Shown here one piece after another: positions 24,858 to 33,473 of a DNA stretch of 64,000 bases. A model generated the notes under the pieces. That model saw only the letters and a list, made by a program, of their open reading frames with translations. It was not told the origin of the DNA and ran no database searches. Numbering within the stretch: position 1 is the stretch's first letter; every line of letters starts with the position of its first letter. The position numbers and the translations under genes were made by a program. Source of the DNA: Amycolatopsis eburnea (lineage in GTDB: Bacteria > Actinomycetota > Actinomycetes > Mycobacteriales > Pseudonocardiaceae); the NCBI RefSeq assembly GCF_003937945.1, contig NZ_RSEC01000036.1, positions 124,001 to 188,000 on the forward strand, read 5' to 3'.

Positions 24858-25240
24858 GGATCGAGGTCCCGGGCCACCGCGCGCATGATCTCGCCGATCT
24901 GCTTGGTGTGCTTGCGGTCCGGGTAGCGGTTGCGCCGCAGGTCCGGCTGCACCTTCAGCTCGAGCAGCTTGATCATGTCCTCGATCAGGCCGTGCAGCTC
25001 CTCGGCGGGACGGCGGCGCGCCTCGGCGACGGACGGCGGCGGGTCGAGCAACCGGACGGAGAGCGCTTGCGGACCGCGACGGCCGTCGGCGACGCCGAAC
25101 TCCAGCCGCTGGCCGGCCTTGAGCCCCTCGACGCCCTGCGGCAGCGCGGCCTTGCGGATGTAGACGTCGGCGCCACCGTCCTGCGTGACGAACCCGAACC
25201 CCTTCTCCGCGTCGTACCACTTGACCTTGCCGGTCGGCAC
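24854..25240 (-). CDS. cspB: CspB-like cold-shock domain protein with C-terminal extension
   Basis: 128 residues. The cold-shock domain (1-65) has RNA-binding motifs [20 protein letters not shown] and [11 protein letters not shown] helical C-terminal extension of about 60 residues ([18 protein letters not shown] to [21 protein letters not shown]) is characteristic of the long mycobacterial CspB (Rv0871). The start at GTG giving (V)PTGKVKWYD follows family alignment. A GTG at 25249 lies closer to AGAAGGA and is a real alternative. Confidence 0.9.
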   Translation of the reverse strand: MPTGKVKWYDAEKGFGFVTQDGGADVYIRKAALPQGVEGLKAGQRLEFGVADGRRGPQALSVRLLDPPPSVAEARRRPAEELHGLIEDMIKLLELKVQPDLRRNRYPDRKHTKQIGEIMRAVARDLDP

Positions 25241-25372
25241 TTCCCTCACCAATCCTTCTGCTGTCCCGCTCACGACGAACGCGCCCGGGGGCGTACCCAG
25301 GGCGCGCTGGGTAAAGGGTATCTCGCCACATGCCCTGGGGAGAAGTCGATACCGGCGGATACCCTCTGCTTC

Positions 25373-25609
25373 ATGAGTAAGGCGACGAAGGAGGCCGCCG
25401 TGGCCGCCACCGGCAAACCGTTCCTGATGCGCGTCGGCATCGGCTTGTTCGGCATCGGCATGCTGGCCGTGCTCGCCGTGTTCATCATGTTCGCCGCCGG
25501 CCTGGAGAACCTGCCGATCTGGCTGTCCGTCGCCGCCGGTGTCGTCACGCCCCTGGGTCTCCTGCTGGGCCTGATCGCGCTGGTCCGCGAGGCTCGCGCC
25601 AAGAACTAG
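25373..25609 (+). CDS. Small two-helix membrane protein
   Basis: 78 residues: [17 protein letters not shown], then two hydrophobic helices ([22 protein letters not shown] and [21 protein letters not shown]) and a basic end. I do not recognise a named family. It diverges from cspB over about 130 bp and converges on the HAD gene with a 4-bp overlap. Confidence 0.75.
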   Translation: MSKATKEAAVAATGKPFLMRVGIGLFGIGMLAVLAVFIMFAAGLENLPIWLSVAAGVVTPLGLLLGLIALVREARAKN

Positions 25610-26223
25610 CCCACGGTCGCGAACGTCTTCTCGAACCAGTCCGGGAACTCCGTCAGCGACTCGAACACCACCTCCGCTCCTTCGCTCAGCAGGAGCGCGC
25701 GGTCGCACGGGCCCGTCGTGACGCCGACCGCGATCGCGTTGGCCGCCAAGGCACCCCGGATGTCGCCCGCGTGATCTCCGACATACACGCGCGCGTCGTG
25801 CGCCAGGAGCGCCTCGGCCTTCTGCGTCGACCACAGCTCGCCGACGACCTCGTCGACGTCCAGGCCGAGCGCGTCGACGTGCAGCTGCGCGTTGGGGCCG
25901 TACTTGCCGGTGACGACCAGCGTGCGCCCGCCGGCGTCCCGGACCGCGCGCAGCGCCTCGACCGCGCCCGGCAGCGCGACCGTGCTCGGCACGACCATGT
26001 CCGGGTAGAGCGCGCGGAACCGGTCGACCAGCCCGGGGATGCGCTCCTCCGGGGCCTCGAAGCCGCGCAGGATGTCGTCGAGCGGCGGGCCGAGGTTGGC
26101 CGCGAACGCGTCGCCGTCCAGCGGCAGGCCGGATTCGGCGCCGAGCGCGTTCATCGCCGCGGCCATGCCCGGCCGCGCGTCGATCAGTGTCATGTCGAGG
26201 TCGAACCCCACCGTGATGCCCAC
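25606..26223 (-). CDS. HAD-superfamily hydrolase (phosphoglycolate phosphatase-like)
   Basis: About 205 residues. HAD motif I is [11 protein letters not shown] (nucleophile Asp and acid Asp), motif II TLVVTGK, and motif [20 protein letters not shown]. The cap domain is the helical C1 type between motifs I and II. This fits small phosphatases of the Gph/PpaX group; substrate unknown. GTG codons at 26223, 26232 and 26247 could each be the start, and none has a strong ribosome site. Confidence 0.85.
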   Translation of the reverse strand: MGITVGFDLDMTLIDARPGMAAAMNALGAESGLPLDGDAFAANLGPPLDDILRGFEAPEERIPGLVDRFRALYPDMVVPSTVALPGAVEALRAVRDAGGRTLVVTGKYGPNAQLHVDALGLDVDEVVGELWSTQKAEALLAHDARVYVGDHAGDIRGALAANAIAVGVTTGPCDRALLLSEGAEVVFESLTEFPDWFEKTFATVG

Positions 26224-26283
26224 AACCGACACGTTAGCCGCCACCACCGACAGTTTTACACGTCAGCTGATCATGTACAGCGT

Positions 26284-26310
26284 CTTGACAGCGGAGTCAT
26301 CTGTGTCAAG
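26284..26310. promoter_or_regulatory. Inverted repeat CTTGACA-N13-TGTCAAG
   Basis: Perfect 7-bp arms stand in the roughly 95-bp divergent space between the HAD gene and the TetR gene, ending 8 bp before the TetR GTG. The left arm contains a consensus -35 (TTGACA). It is a likely autoregulatory operator for the TetR that is co-transcribed with R2lox. Confidence 0.55.
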
Positions 26311-26318
26311 GTGGGGGT

Positions 26319-26918
26319 GTGACCAGCTTCACTGACCGGACGAAGGCGTCCCTGCGGGAAGCACTCCTCGACGCCGCGGCCGACCTGCTGCCGGACCGCG
26401 GGCACGCGGGCCTGCGGATGGCCGACGTCGCGGCGAAAGCGGGCGTGAGCAGGCAAACCGTCTACAACGAGTTCGGCAACAAGGCGGCGCTGACCCAGGC
26501 GGTGGCGCTGCGCACCGCGGCGGAGTTCCTCGACGGGATCCGGCAGCGGTTCGAAACGGCGGACGGGCTCCTGGCGGGCATCCACCACGCCGTGGTCTAC
26601 ACGATCGAGCACGCGCGGGAGAACCGCCTGGTCGCGGCGGCGCTCGGCACCGAAGCGGGCGAGGACCTGCTGCCGCTGCTCACCAGCCGCGGCGAGCCGA
26701 TCCTCACCGCGGCCGCGGACCTCGCCGCCGAGCAGTACCGCGAATTCGAACCGGGGCTCTCGGCCGAAGCCGCGGCCCTGCTCGCGGAGACCGTCGTGCG
26801 GCTTTCGCTGTCGCACCTGGTGCTCCCGACGCACTCCGCGACGGAGGCGGCCGACGCCGTCACCGCCGTGCTGGCACCCGCCATCCGCCAATTCGTCCAC
26901 AATGGAGTGACACGATGA
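26319..26918 (+). CDS. TetR/AcrR regulator of the R2lox gene
   Basis: 199 residues, GTG start. HTH at about residues 28-60: [27 protein letters not shown]. Its TGA overlaps the R2lox ATG (ATGA), so both proteins come from one coupled message. The same TetR/R2lox pairing occurs in M. tuberculosis (Rv0232-Rv0233) as I recall. The ligand is unknown; a lipid-like molecule would match the ligand pocket of R2lox. Confidence 0.92.
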   Translation: MTSFTDRTKASLREALLDAAADLLPDRGHAGLRMADVAAKAGVSRQTVYNEFGNKAALTQAVALRTAAEFLDGIRQRFETADGLLAGIHHAVVYTIEHARENRLVAAALGTEAGEDLLPLLTSRGEPILTAAADLAAEQYREFEPGLSAEAAALLAETVVRLSLSHLVLPTHSATEAADAVTAVLAPAIRQFVHNGVTR

Positions 26919-27883
26919 CCGACACGCTGCCCGAGCTGCGGACCGGCTTTTCCTCGCTGCGCAAGGGCGGGCTGAACTGGGACTCCTTCCCGCTGCGCCT
27001 GTTCGTCAAGGGCAACAAGAAGTTCTGGAACCCCGCCGACATCGACTTCAGCCACGAGCGCGAGGGCTGGGACACGCTGAACGACGAGCAGAAGCGTTCG
27101 ACGACGTACCTGGTCGCGCAGTTCATCGCCGGCGAAGAGGCCGTCACGGAGGACATCCAGCCGTTCATGCGGGCGATGTCGGCGACCGGCCGCTTCGGCG
27201 ACGAGATGTACCTGACGCAGTTCTGCTTCGAGGAGGCCAAGCACACGGAAGTGTTCCGCCGCTGGATGGACGCGGTCGGGCTCACCGAAGACCTCCACCC
27301 GTACGTCGCCGAGAACCCGCACTACCGCAAGCTGTTCTACGAGGAACTACCGCAGTCGCTGCGGGCGCTGGAGGACGATCCCAGCCCGCTCAACCAGATC
27401 CGCGCGAGCGTGACGTACAACCACGTGATCGAAGGCAGTCTCGCGCTGACGGGGTACTACTCGTGGCAGCTGATCTGCACCCAGCACGACATCCTGCCGG
27501 GCATGCAGGAACTGGTCCGCCGCATCGGCGACGACGAGCGCCGCCACATGGCGTGGGGCACGTTCACGTGCCGGCGGCACGTCGCCGCGGACGACTCGCT
27601 GTGGGACGCGGTCCAGCAGCGGATGGGCGAGCTGCTGCCGCACGCGCTGAACATGATCCAGTGGGTGCAGGACCAGTTCGAGGAGCTGCCGTTCGACAAC
27701 GACCCGCAGGAGATCGTCCAGTACGCGGCGGACCGGGCGCAGCGCCGCCTGGGCGCGATCGAGTCGGCGCGCGGGATGCCGGTGGAGCAGATCGACCTGG
27801 ACTACTCGCCGGAGCACCTGGAGGAAACGTTCGGCGAGGAGGACGCGAAGGCGATCGCCGAGGCGGCCGCGGCCGTCGGCTGA
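26915..27883 (+). CDS. R2-like ligand-binding oxidase (R2lox), Mn/Fe type
   Basis: 322 residues. All six metal ligands of the family are in place: Glu74, Glu107, His110, Glu173, Glu208 and His211 (in [23 protein letters not shown] and DDERRH). The residues that form the Tyr-Val ether crosslink in R2lox, Val77 and Tyr168, are also present, so this is R2lox and not a ribonucleotide reductase R2 subunit. Numbering is M. tuberculosis Rv0233 plus six. The protein assembles a Mn(III)/Fe(III) site and binds a long-chain fatty acid; the physiological reaction is unknown. Confidence 0.96.
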   Translation: MTDTLPELRTGFSSLRKGGLNWDSFPLRLFVKGNKKFWNPADIDFSHEREGWDTLNDEQKRSTTYLVAQFIAGEEAVTEDIQPFMRAMSATGRFGDEMYLTQFCFEEAKHTEVFRRWMDAVGLTEDLHPYVAENPHYRKLFYEELPQSLRALEDDPSPLNQIRASVTYNHVIEGSLALTGYYSWQLICTQHDILPGMQELVRRIGDDERRHMAWGTFTCRRHVAADDSLWDAVQQRMGELLPHALNMIQWVQDQFEELPFDNDPQEIVQYAADRAQRRLGAIESARGMPVEQIDLDYSPEHLEETFGEEDAKAIAEAAAAVG

Positions 27884-27888
27884 AGGGG

Positions 27889-27922
27889 GTGGTGGGGCAC
27901 CTTCGCGACGGTGCCCCACCAC
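27889..27922. terminator. 13-bp hairpin between convergent R2lox and acyl-CoA synthetase genes
   Basis: GTGGTGGGGCACC pairs perfectly with GGTGCCCCACCAC over an 8-nt loop. It follows the R2lox stop by 5 bp and precedes the converging stop by 27 bp, so it can serve both strands. Confidence 0.8.
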
Positions 27923-27949
27923 GTCTCACCACTCCCAGTCCCGCGTGGT

Positions 27950-29602
27950 TTAGGCGTGCTTGGTCGCCGCCGCCTTTTCCAGCCCCAGCAGGCTGATCGA
28001 CTTCTCGCGCATCTCGACCTTGCGGACCTTGCCCGTGACCGTCATCGGGAACTCCTCGACGACGTGGACGTAGCGGGGGACCTTGTAGCGGGCCAGCTTG
28101 CCCTCACAGAACTCGCGCACCTTCTCCGCCGTGAGCGGTTCGGCGCCTTCGCGCATCCGGATCCACGCCATCAGCTCTTCGCCGTACTTCTCGTCCGGGA
28201 CACCGATGACCTGCGCGTCCAGGATGTCCGGGTGCGTGTAGAGGAACTCCTCGATCTCCCGCGGATACAGGTTTTCCCCACCGCGGATCACCATGTCCTT
28301 GATCCGGCCGGTGATGTTGAGGTAGCCGTCGCCGTCCATCACCGCCAGATCCCCGGTGTGCATCCACCGCGCCGCGTCGATCGCTTCCGCTGTCTTGTCC
28401 GGCTGCTCCCAATAGCCGAGCATCACCGAATACCCGCGCGTGCACAGCTCACCCGGCTCGCCACGCGGCACGGTCAGCCCGGTCTCCGGGTCCACGACCT
28501 TGACCTCCAGGTGCGGCCCCACCCGCCCGACCGTCGACACCCGGCGCTCGATCGAGTCGTCCGCGCGGGTCTGCGTGGACACCGGGGAGGTTTCGGTCAT
28601 GCCGTAACAGATCGACACCTCGCCCATACCCATCCGGTCGATGACCTGCTTCATCACCTCCACCGGACACGGCGACCCCGCCATGATCCCCGTCCGCAAC
28701 GACGACAGATCAAAACTCGCGAAATCCGGGTGGTTCAGCTCCGCGATGAACATCGTCGGCACCCCATACAAGGAGGTGCACTTTTCGGCCGCCACCGCTT
28801 CCAGGGTGGCTTTCGGGTCGAACGCCGGTGCCGGGATCACCATGCAGGCGCCGTGGCTGGTGCACGCGAGGTTGCCCATCACCATCCCGAAGCAGTGATA
28901 GAACGGCACCGGAATGCACACCCGGTCCGCTTCGGTGTAGTTGCACAGCTCCCCGACGAAGAAGCCGTTGTTGAGGATGTTGTGGTGCGACAGCGTCGCA
29001 CCCTTCGGGAACCCGGTCGTCCCGGAGGTGTACTGGATGTTGATCGGATCATCCGCCGACAACCCGGCCTGCAGGTGCTTCAGCTGCTCCAGGTCCCCGC
29101 CCGCCGACATCAGGGCCTGCCAGTCCGGCCCACCGAGGATCACCACGTGCTCCAGCGCCGCGCACTTCTCCCGGACTTCCTCGACCATGGCCGGGTAGTC
29201 GGAGGTCTTGAACGCATCCGAAGCGACCAGCAACCGGATCCCCGCCTGGTTGAGCACGTACTCCAGCTCGTGCGACCGGTAAGCGGGATTGATGTTGACC
29301 AGGATCGCGCCGATCTTCGCCGTCGCGTACTGCAGGAACGTCCACTCCGCCCGGTTCGGCGACCAGATCCCCACCCGGTCACCCTTCCCGATCCCCCGCC
29401 CCACCAACCCCAACGCCAGCGCATCGACCTCGGCGGCCAGCTCCCGATAGGTCCACCGGCGCCCCGCGGTGCGGTCGACCAGAGCGTCCCGATCCCCGAA
29501 CGCGGCCACCGTCCGGTCGAAATTGTCGCCGATGGTGTCCCCGAGCAGCGGGACCTGCGACGTCCCCGAGGCGTAACTCGGCAGGGCGGGCGCGTCAGGC
29601 AT
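27950..29602 (-). CDS. Acyl-CoA synthetase (AMP-binding, FadD-like)
   Basis: 550 residues. ANL superfamily motifs: P-loop-like [18 protein letters not shown], the A5 region [27 protein letters not shown], the hinge Asp/Arg in [20 protein letters not shown] followed by [13 protein letters not shown], and the catalytic Lys in TVTGKVRK. It activates a fatty acid as acyl-AMP then acyl-CoA. AGGAGG lies just upstream of the ATG. It may supply or use acyl groups relevant to the neighbouring fatty-acid-binding R2lox, though they are not in one operon. A 7-bp inverted repeat (TCGGCGG/CCGCCGA) lies at 29617-29636 upstream. Confidence 0.94.
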   Translation of the reverse strand: MPDAPALPSYASGTSQVPLLGDTIGDNFDRTVAAFGDRDALVDRTAGRRWTYRELAAEVDALALGLVGRGIGKGDRVGIWSPNRAEWTFLQYATAKIGAILVNINPAYRSHELEYVLNQAGIRLLVASDAFKTSDYPAMVEEVREKCAALEHVVILGGPDWQALMSAGGDLEQLKHLQAGLSADDPINIQYTSGTTGFPKGATLSHHNILNNGFFVGELCNYTEADRVCIPVPFYHCFGMVMGNLACTSHGACMVIPAPAFDPKATLEAVAAEKCTSLYGVPTMFIAELNHPDFASFDLSSLRTGIMAGSPCPVEVMKQVIDRMGMGEVSICYGMTETSPVSTQTRADDSIERRVSTVGRVGPHLEVKVVDPETGLTVPRGEPGELCTRGYSVMLGYWEQPDKTAEAIDAARWMHTGDLAVMDGDGYLNITGRIKDMVIRGGENLYPREIEEFLYTHPDILDAQVIGVPDEKYGEELMAWIRMREGAEPLTAEKVREFCEGKLARYKVPRYVHVVEEFPMTVTGKVRKVEMREKSISLLGLEKAAATKHA

Positions 29603-29705
29603 GGTGCCTCCTGAAGTCGGCGGTGACTGCCGCCGAGTCTAGGAACCAGGTGCCTGATCAGCCAGCGCAGTGGCAGGATCCTCCGGGGAAGACGGAGGGA
29701 ACCCG

Positions 29706-30605
29706 ATGCGAAGAATCCTGACTCTGGCCACGGCGATCCTGCTGCTCGCGCCGGTCATACCGGCGTCGGCGGCGACCCGCGTGATCGTGCTGCCCGGCGC
29801 CAAGTCCGCCGAAGGCATCACCGCGGCCGGCGGCGGCACCTACTACACCGGCGACCTCGTCGCCGGCACGATCTTCCGCGAGGACGTCAAGCGCGGCACC
29901 GCCGAGCGCTTCATCGAGGCAGCACCCGGGGCGATGGCGGCCGGGGTGGACCTCGACCGGCGCCACGACCTGCTGTTCGTCGCCGGCGGGACGGGCGGCA
30001 AGGCCTACGTCTACGACGTGCGCACCAAGGCGAAGGTCGCGGACTTCACCTTCGGCGACCCGCGGACGTCCTACGTCAACGACGTGGCCGTGACCCCGCA
30101 GGGCGCCTGGTTCACCGACTCCTACCACCCGCAGCTGTTCTTCGTGCCGGTCGTGGCCGGCGTGCCCGGCGCGCCGCGCACCCTGCCGCTGAGCGGCCCG
30201 GGCGCGGGCGGTTCCCCCGACACCTTCTTCATGAACGACATCATCGCCACGCCGTCCGGCGACACCCTGCTCGTGGCCGCCACGACGCCCGGCAAGGTGT
30301 ACAAGATCAACCCGCGCACCGGGGTCAGCGCGGAGATCGAGGGGGTCAACGCGCCCAACGTGGTCAGTCTCGTGCTGGAAGGGCGCCGGCTCTGGGCGGT
30401 GCAGCTCGACGACAAGATCACCCGGTGGTGCCTCGACGGCGACCTGAGCCGCGGCACCGCCGACGGGACGATCACCGATCCGCTGTTCGACCAGCCGGTT
30501 TCGGCGGCGAAGCTCGGCGACCGGCTCGCCGTCGTCAACTCCCACATCTTCAGCGGCTACCCGCCCACCAGCCCGACCTACGAGGTCCTGCTCGTCGGCG
30601 CGTGA
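29706..30605 (+). CDS. Secreted SMP-30/NHL-type beta-propeller protein
   Basis: 299 residues with a clear Sec signal (MRRILTLATAILLLAPVIPASA). The mature part repeats propeller strands: GITAAGGGTYYTGDLVAGTI, GVDLDRRHDLLFVAGGTGGKAYVYD, VNDVAVTPQGAWFTDSYHPQLF, MNDIIATPSGDTLLVAATTPGKVYKI. The pattern fits SMP-30/gluconolactonase-like propellers. Metal and substrate residues cannot be assigned. It ends 36 bp before the AAA ATPase gene on the same strand, so it may be the first cistron of that operon, although it is the only exported product. Confidence 0.82.
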   Translation: MRRILTLATAILLLAPVIPASAATRVIVLPGAKSAEGITAAGGGTYYTGDLVAGTIFREDVKRGTAERFIEAAPGAMAAGVDLDRRHDLLFVAGGTGGKAYVYDVRTKAKVADFTFGDPRTSYVNDVAVTPQGAWFTDSYHPQLFFVPVVAGVPGAPRTLPLSGPGAGGSPDTFFMNDIIATPSGDTLLVAATTPGKVYKINPRTGVSAEIEGVNAPNVVSLVLEGRRLWAVQLDDKITRWCLDGDLSRGTADGTITDPLFDQPVSAAKLGDRLAVVNSHIFSGYPPTSPTYEVLLVGA

Positions 30606-30641
30606 CTGGTAGGGTCCGGACGGACTTCGAGGGGGCGATCG

Positions 30642-32264
30642 ATGGCCGGCCAGGGGTTTCGCGACGAGCTGACCCAGCTGCTGCAGGCGCGCTACCCGCT
30701 GCTGGTCGTCGAGACGCACGAAGAGCAGCGGGTGCTGCGGGAGATCCGCGCGGTCGCGGAGGACCAGCAGCGGCTTCGGACGCCGCGGCGGGTGTACGTC
30801 TGGTCGTCGACCACCGGGCTGGCGCCCGCGGGCGGCCCGCCGATCAGTGAGACCCGCAGTGCGGCCGCAGCGCTCGAACGGATCTACGGCTGGGGTGAGC
30901 CCGCCGTCTTCGTCTTCGCCGACCTGCACCCGTCGCTGGTGTCCGAAGGCGGGCACCGGCCCGATCCCGACGTCGTCCGGCGGCTGCGCGAACTCGCCGC
31001 CGCGTTCAAGACGCGGCCCGTGCCGCTGAGCCTGATCCTCGTGTCGCCGTCCCTGCCGGTGCCGCCGGAGCTGGAGCACGACGCGACCGTCGTCGACTTC
31101 CCGCTGCCCGACCAGCGCCAGATCGGCGAGCTGCTGGACGGCATGGTCGCCGCGCACCGGCAGAACGTCCGGATCAGCATCGACCGCGACGACCGGGACA
31201 TGATCGTCGCCGCCGCGCGGGGCCTCACGCTGCCCGAAGCCGAGAACGCGTTCGCCAGGGCCCTGGTCGAAGGCGGCGGGCTCGACCCCAGCGACCTCGA
31301 GCTGATCCTCGCCGAGAAGCGCCAGGCCGTCCGCCGGTCCGGGATGCTCGACATCGTCCCCGCGGAGACGAGCTTCGACGCCGTCGGCGGGCTGGACCGG
31401 CTCAAGCGCTGGCTGACCAAGCGCACCGGCACCTGGACGCCCGCCGCGTCGGCGTACAACCTCGCGGCGCCGAAGGGCCTGCTGCTCACCGGCGTGCCCG
31501 GCTGCGGCAAGAGCCTGTCCGCGGTCTGCGTCGCGAACATGTGGCGGCTGCCCCTGCTGCGGCTGGACCTCGGGCGCGTCTTCGCCGGGCTGGTCGGCTC
31601 CAGCGAGAAGAACATCCGCACGGTCATCCGCACCGCGGAAGGCATCGCGCCCTGCGTGCTGTGGGTCGACGAGATCGAGAAGGGCCTCGCGGGCGCCGGC
31701 GGCGGGGGTGACGGCGGCACCGCGCGGCGTGTGTTCGGCACGTTCCTGTCCTGGATGCAGGAGAAGTCGGCGCCGGTGTTCGTGATGGCGACCGCGAACC
31801 AGGTCGGCTCGCTGCCGCCGGAGTTCCTGCGCAAGGGCCGGTTCGACGAGATCTTCTTCGTCGACCTGCCCTCGGCGCCCGAGCGCGCCGCGATCTGGCG
31901 GATCCACCTGGCCAAGCGCGTCACCGACCCGTTCGTGGCGAGTGAGCTGCGGCTGGACGACGCGCTGTTCGCCGAGCTGGCCGACGTCAGCGCGGGCTAC
32001 AGCGGCGCCGAGATCGAGCAGGCCGTGCTGTCCGGGCTGGTCGACGCGTTCGCCGAGAAGCGGCCGCTGCGGCGCGACGACCTCGTGCGCGCGGTGAAGT
32101 CGACCGTGCCGCTGTCGGTCACCCAGGCCGACGAGATCCTGGCCATCCGGAACTGGGCGGAGACCCGGGCCGTCGCGGCCACGGACACTTCCGATGACGC
32201 CGTCGAGGCTCCCGTCGCGCCACCGCCGCCGGAGTCCCCGAGGGGAAGGACGATCGACGTATGA
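30642..32264 (+). CDS. Ycf46-like AAA ATPase
   Basis: 540 residues. The N-terminal half opens [20 protein letters not shown] then HEEQRVL, typical of Ycf46-type ATPases of cyanobacteria and plastids. The AAA module has Walker A GVPGCGKS (284-291), Walker B with Asp343-Glu344 in VLWVDEIEK, sensor 1 FVMATANQ and arginine-rich [13 protein letters not shown]. The small helical domain includes [15 protein letters not shown]. It ends [20 protein letters not shown] before a disordered tail. Cytosolic. Function of the family is unresolved. It leads an operon whose next gene starts inside its stop codon. Confidence 0.9.
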   Translation: MAGQGFRDELTQLLQARYPLLVVETHEEQRVLREIRAVAEDQQRLRTPRRVYVWSSTTGLAPAGGPPISETRSAAAALERIYGWGEPAVFVFADLHPSLVSEGGHRPDPDVVRRLRELAAAFKTRPVPLSLILVSPSLPVPPELEHDATVVDFPLPDQRQIGELLDGMVAAHRQNVRISIDRDDRDMIVAAARGLTLPEAENAFARALVEGGGLDPSDLELILAEKRQAVRRSGMLDIVPAETSFDAVGGLDRLKRWLTKRTGTWTPAASAYNLAAPKGLLLTGVPGCGKSLSAVCVANMWRLPLLRLDLGRVFAGLVGSSEKNIRTVIRTAEGIAPCVLWVDEIEKGLAGAGGGGDGGTARRVFGTFLSWMQEKSAPVFVMATANQVGSLPPEFLRKGRFDEIFFVDLPSAPERAAIWRIHLAKRVTDPFVASELRLDDALFAELADVSAGYSGAEIEQAVLSGLVDAFAEKRPLRRDDLVRAVKSTVPLSVTQADEILAIRNWAETRAVAATDTSDDAVEAPVAPPPPESPRGRTIDV

Positions 32265-32470
32265 CGCACCGCGTGACGGTCACCATCGCCAAGGACGGCT
32301 CGATCAGCGCCGAAACGCACGGCGTGACCGGGTCCAAGTGCCTCGACTACATCCCGCTGCTGGAAGACCTGCTCGGCGCGGAAACGGTGTCGTCGGAGTT
32401 CACCGAGGACTACCGCCGGACCTCCGCCGAGGTCGAGAACACGGCGTCGCAGCAGCAATGGAACTCCTGA
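32261..32470 (+). CDS. DUF2997 small protein
   Basis: 69 residues: [39 protein letters not shown], then TEDYRRT. This matches the short DUF2997 family in which a single conserved Cys follows a G-x-x-C-like turn. It overlaps the AAA gene stop by ATGA and the next gene by 13 bp, so it is translated as part of the set. As I recall, DUF2997 genes also accompany ycf46 and DUF1257 in cyanobacteria, where function is unknown. Confidence 0.85.
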   Translation: MTHRVTVTIAKDGSISAETHGVTGSKCLDYIPLLEDLLGAETVSSEFTEDYRRTSAEVENTASQQQWNS

Positions 32471-33033
32471 ACCTGCACCGGATCGTCGACGTCACCGCGG
32501 CCGAAGGTCCCGGCGTGCGGTGCGCGGTGTGGACGCAGGGGTGCTCGGTGCGCTGCCCCGGCTGCTTCAACCCGCAGACGTGGACCACGCGCGGCGGGAC
32601 GCTGATGCCGTGGCCCGACCTGGTTTCGCACGTGCTCGCGATCCCCGGGATCGAGGGCGTCACGCTGCTCGGCGGCGAGCCGTTCGACCAGCCCGAGCCG
32701 CTGGGCCACTTCGCCGCCGCGGTCCGTTCCGCAGGACTCTCGGTGATGACGTTCACCGGGCACGTCCTGGAAGACCTGCCGCCGTCGAAGCTCCTCGAGT
32801 CGACGGACCTGCTGGTGGACGGGCCGTTCCTGGCGGACCGGCCGGAGACCGCGCGGCCGTGGGTGGGGTCGGTCAACCAGCGGTTCCACTTCCTGACCGA
32901 CCGCTACGACGAGTCGATCTTCACCACGCCGAACCGCCTGGAACTGACGATCGGCGTGGACGGCGGGATCGAAGTGAACGGGTTCGCCACCACCGAAGTA
33001 CTGGAAGCGCTGCTCGAAGGGGATCACCGATGA
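32458..33033 (+). CDS. Small radical SAM protein, NrdG/activase-like
   Basis: 191 residues. The radical SAM cluster motif is CSVRCPGC (C-x3-C-x2-C) inside VWTQGCSVRCPGCFNPQTW, and LLGGEPFDQPE is the SAM-binding GGEP motif. No SPASM or auxiliary cluster cysteines are visible, and the C-terminus is short, like anaerobic NrdG or pyruvate-formate-lyase activases. No glycyl radical enzyme is encoded nearby, so the target is probably a product of this operon or a small molecule. The ATG lies inside the DUF2997 gene. Confidence 0.9.
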   Translation: MELLNLHRIVDVTAAEGPGVRCAVWTQGCSVRCPGCFNPQTWTTRGGTLMPWPDLVSHVLAIPGIEGVTLLGGEPFDQPEPLGHFAAAVRSAGLSVMTFTGHVLEDLPPSKLLESTDLLVDGPFLADRPETARPWVGSVNQRFHFLTDRYDESIFTTPNRLELTIGVDGGIEVNGFATTEVLEALLEGDHR

Positions 33034-33473
33034 GTGTCACGCTGAAGCTGCGCAGCGAAGCACTGGCCCAGCTCAATGCCGCGACGATCGCCGCGCACAC
33101 GCAGGCGCAGCCGGGCGTCGTCACCGTGCGCACCCGGATGCGGCACCGCGACCTGCTCGCCCGCGCGCTCACCGGGCTGCGGGCGCAGGTCACCGACGAC
33201 GGCAACTCCGTCGTCGCCGCGTGGGAGGGACGGCGGATCACGTTCGTCTACGGCCCCGAAGGCGTCCAGCTGGCGCACGTCGACGGCCCCGGTCTCGCCG
33301 AGGCCGAAGCGCAGCGGCTGGTGCTGTCGGTCGACGAGGCGTACGCGGCTCAGGTGCAGCAGTCGGTGCTGGCGCGTCTCAAGGCGCGTGCGGCTTCGAA
33401 CGGGATGGTCGTCGAATCCGAGCGGGTGAACGCCGACCAGTCGATCAGCGTCACGCTGGCCGCCACGTCGTGA
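33030..33473 (+). CDS. DUF1257 (Ycf35-like) protein
   Basis: 147 residues, ATGA overlap with the radical SAM gene. The C-terminal half (VDEAYAAQVQQSVLARLKA, NGMVVESERVNADQSISVTL) fits the DUF1257/Ycf35 pattern: a YA-x-x-V helix followed by a two-stranded 'E-x-x-x-x-D-x-S-I-x-V-x-L' end. The N-terminal half is more diverged than in cyanobacterial Ycf35. No catalytic motif is visible. Co-occurrence with a Ycf46-like ATPase and DUF2997 strengthens the call. Confidence 0.8.
   Translation: MSVTLKLRSEALAQLNAATIAAHTQAQPGVVTVRTRMRHRDLLARALTGLRAQVTDDGNSVVAAWEGRRITFVYGPEGVQLAHVDGPGLAEAEAQRLVLSVDEAYAAQVQQSVLARLKARAASNGMVVESERVNADQSISVTLAATS

Noticed and set aside
26915..27883. Ribonucleotide reductase small subunit (class I R2)
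   Set aside because: The Val/Tyr crosslink pair and the length match R2lox. The radical-transfer C-terminus of R2 and a partner R1 gene are absent.
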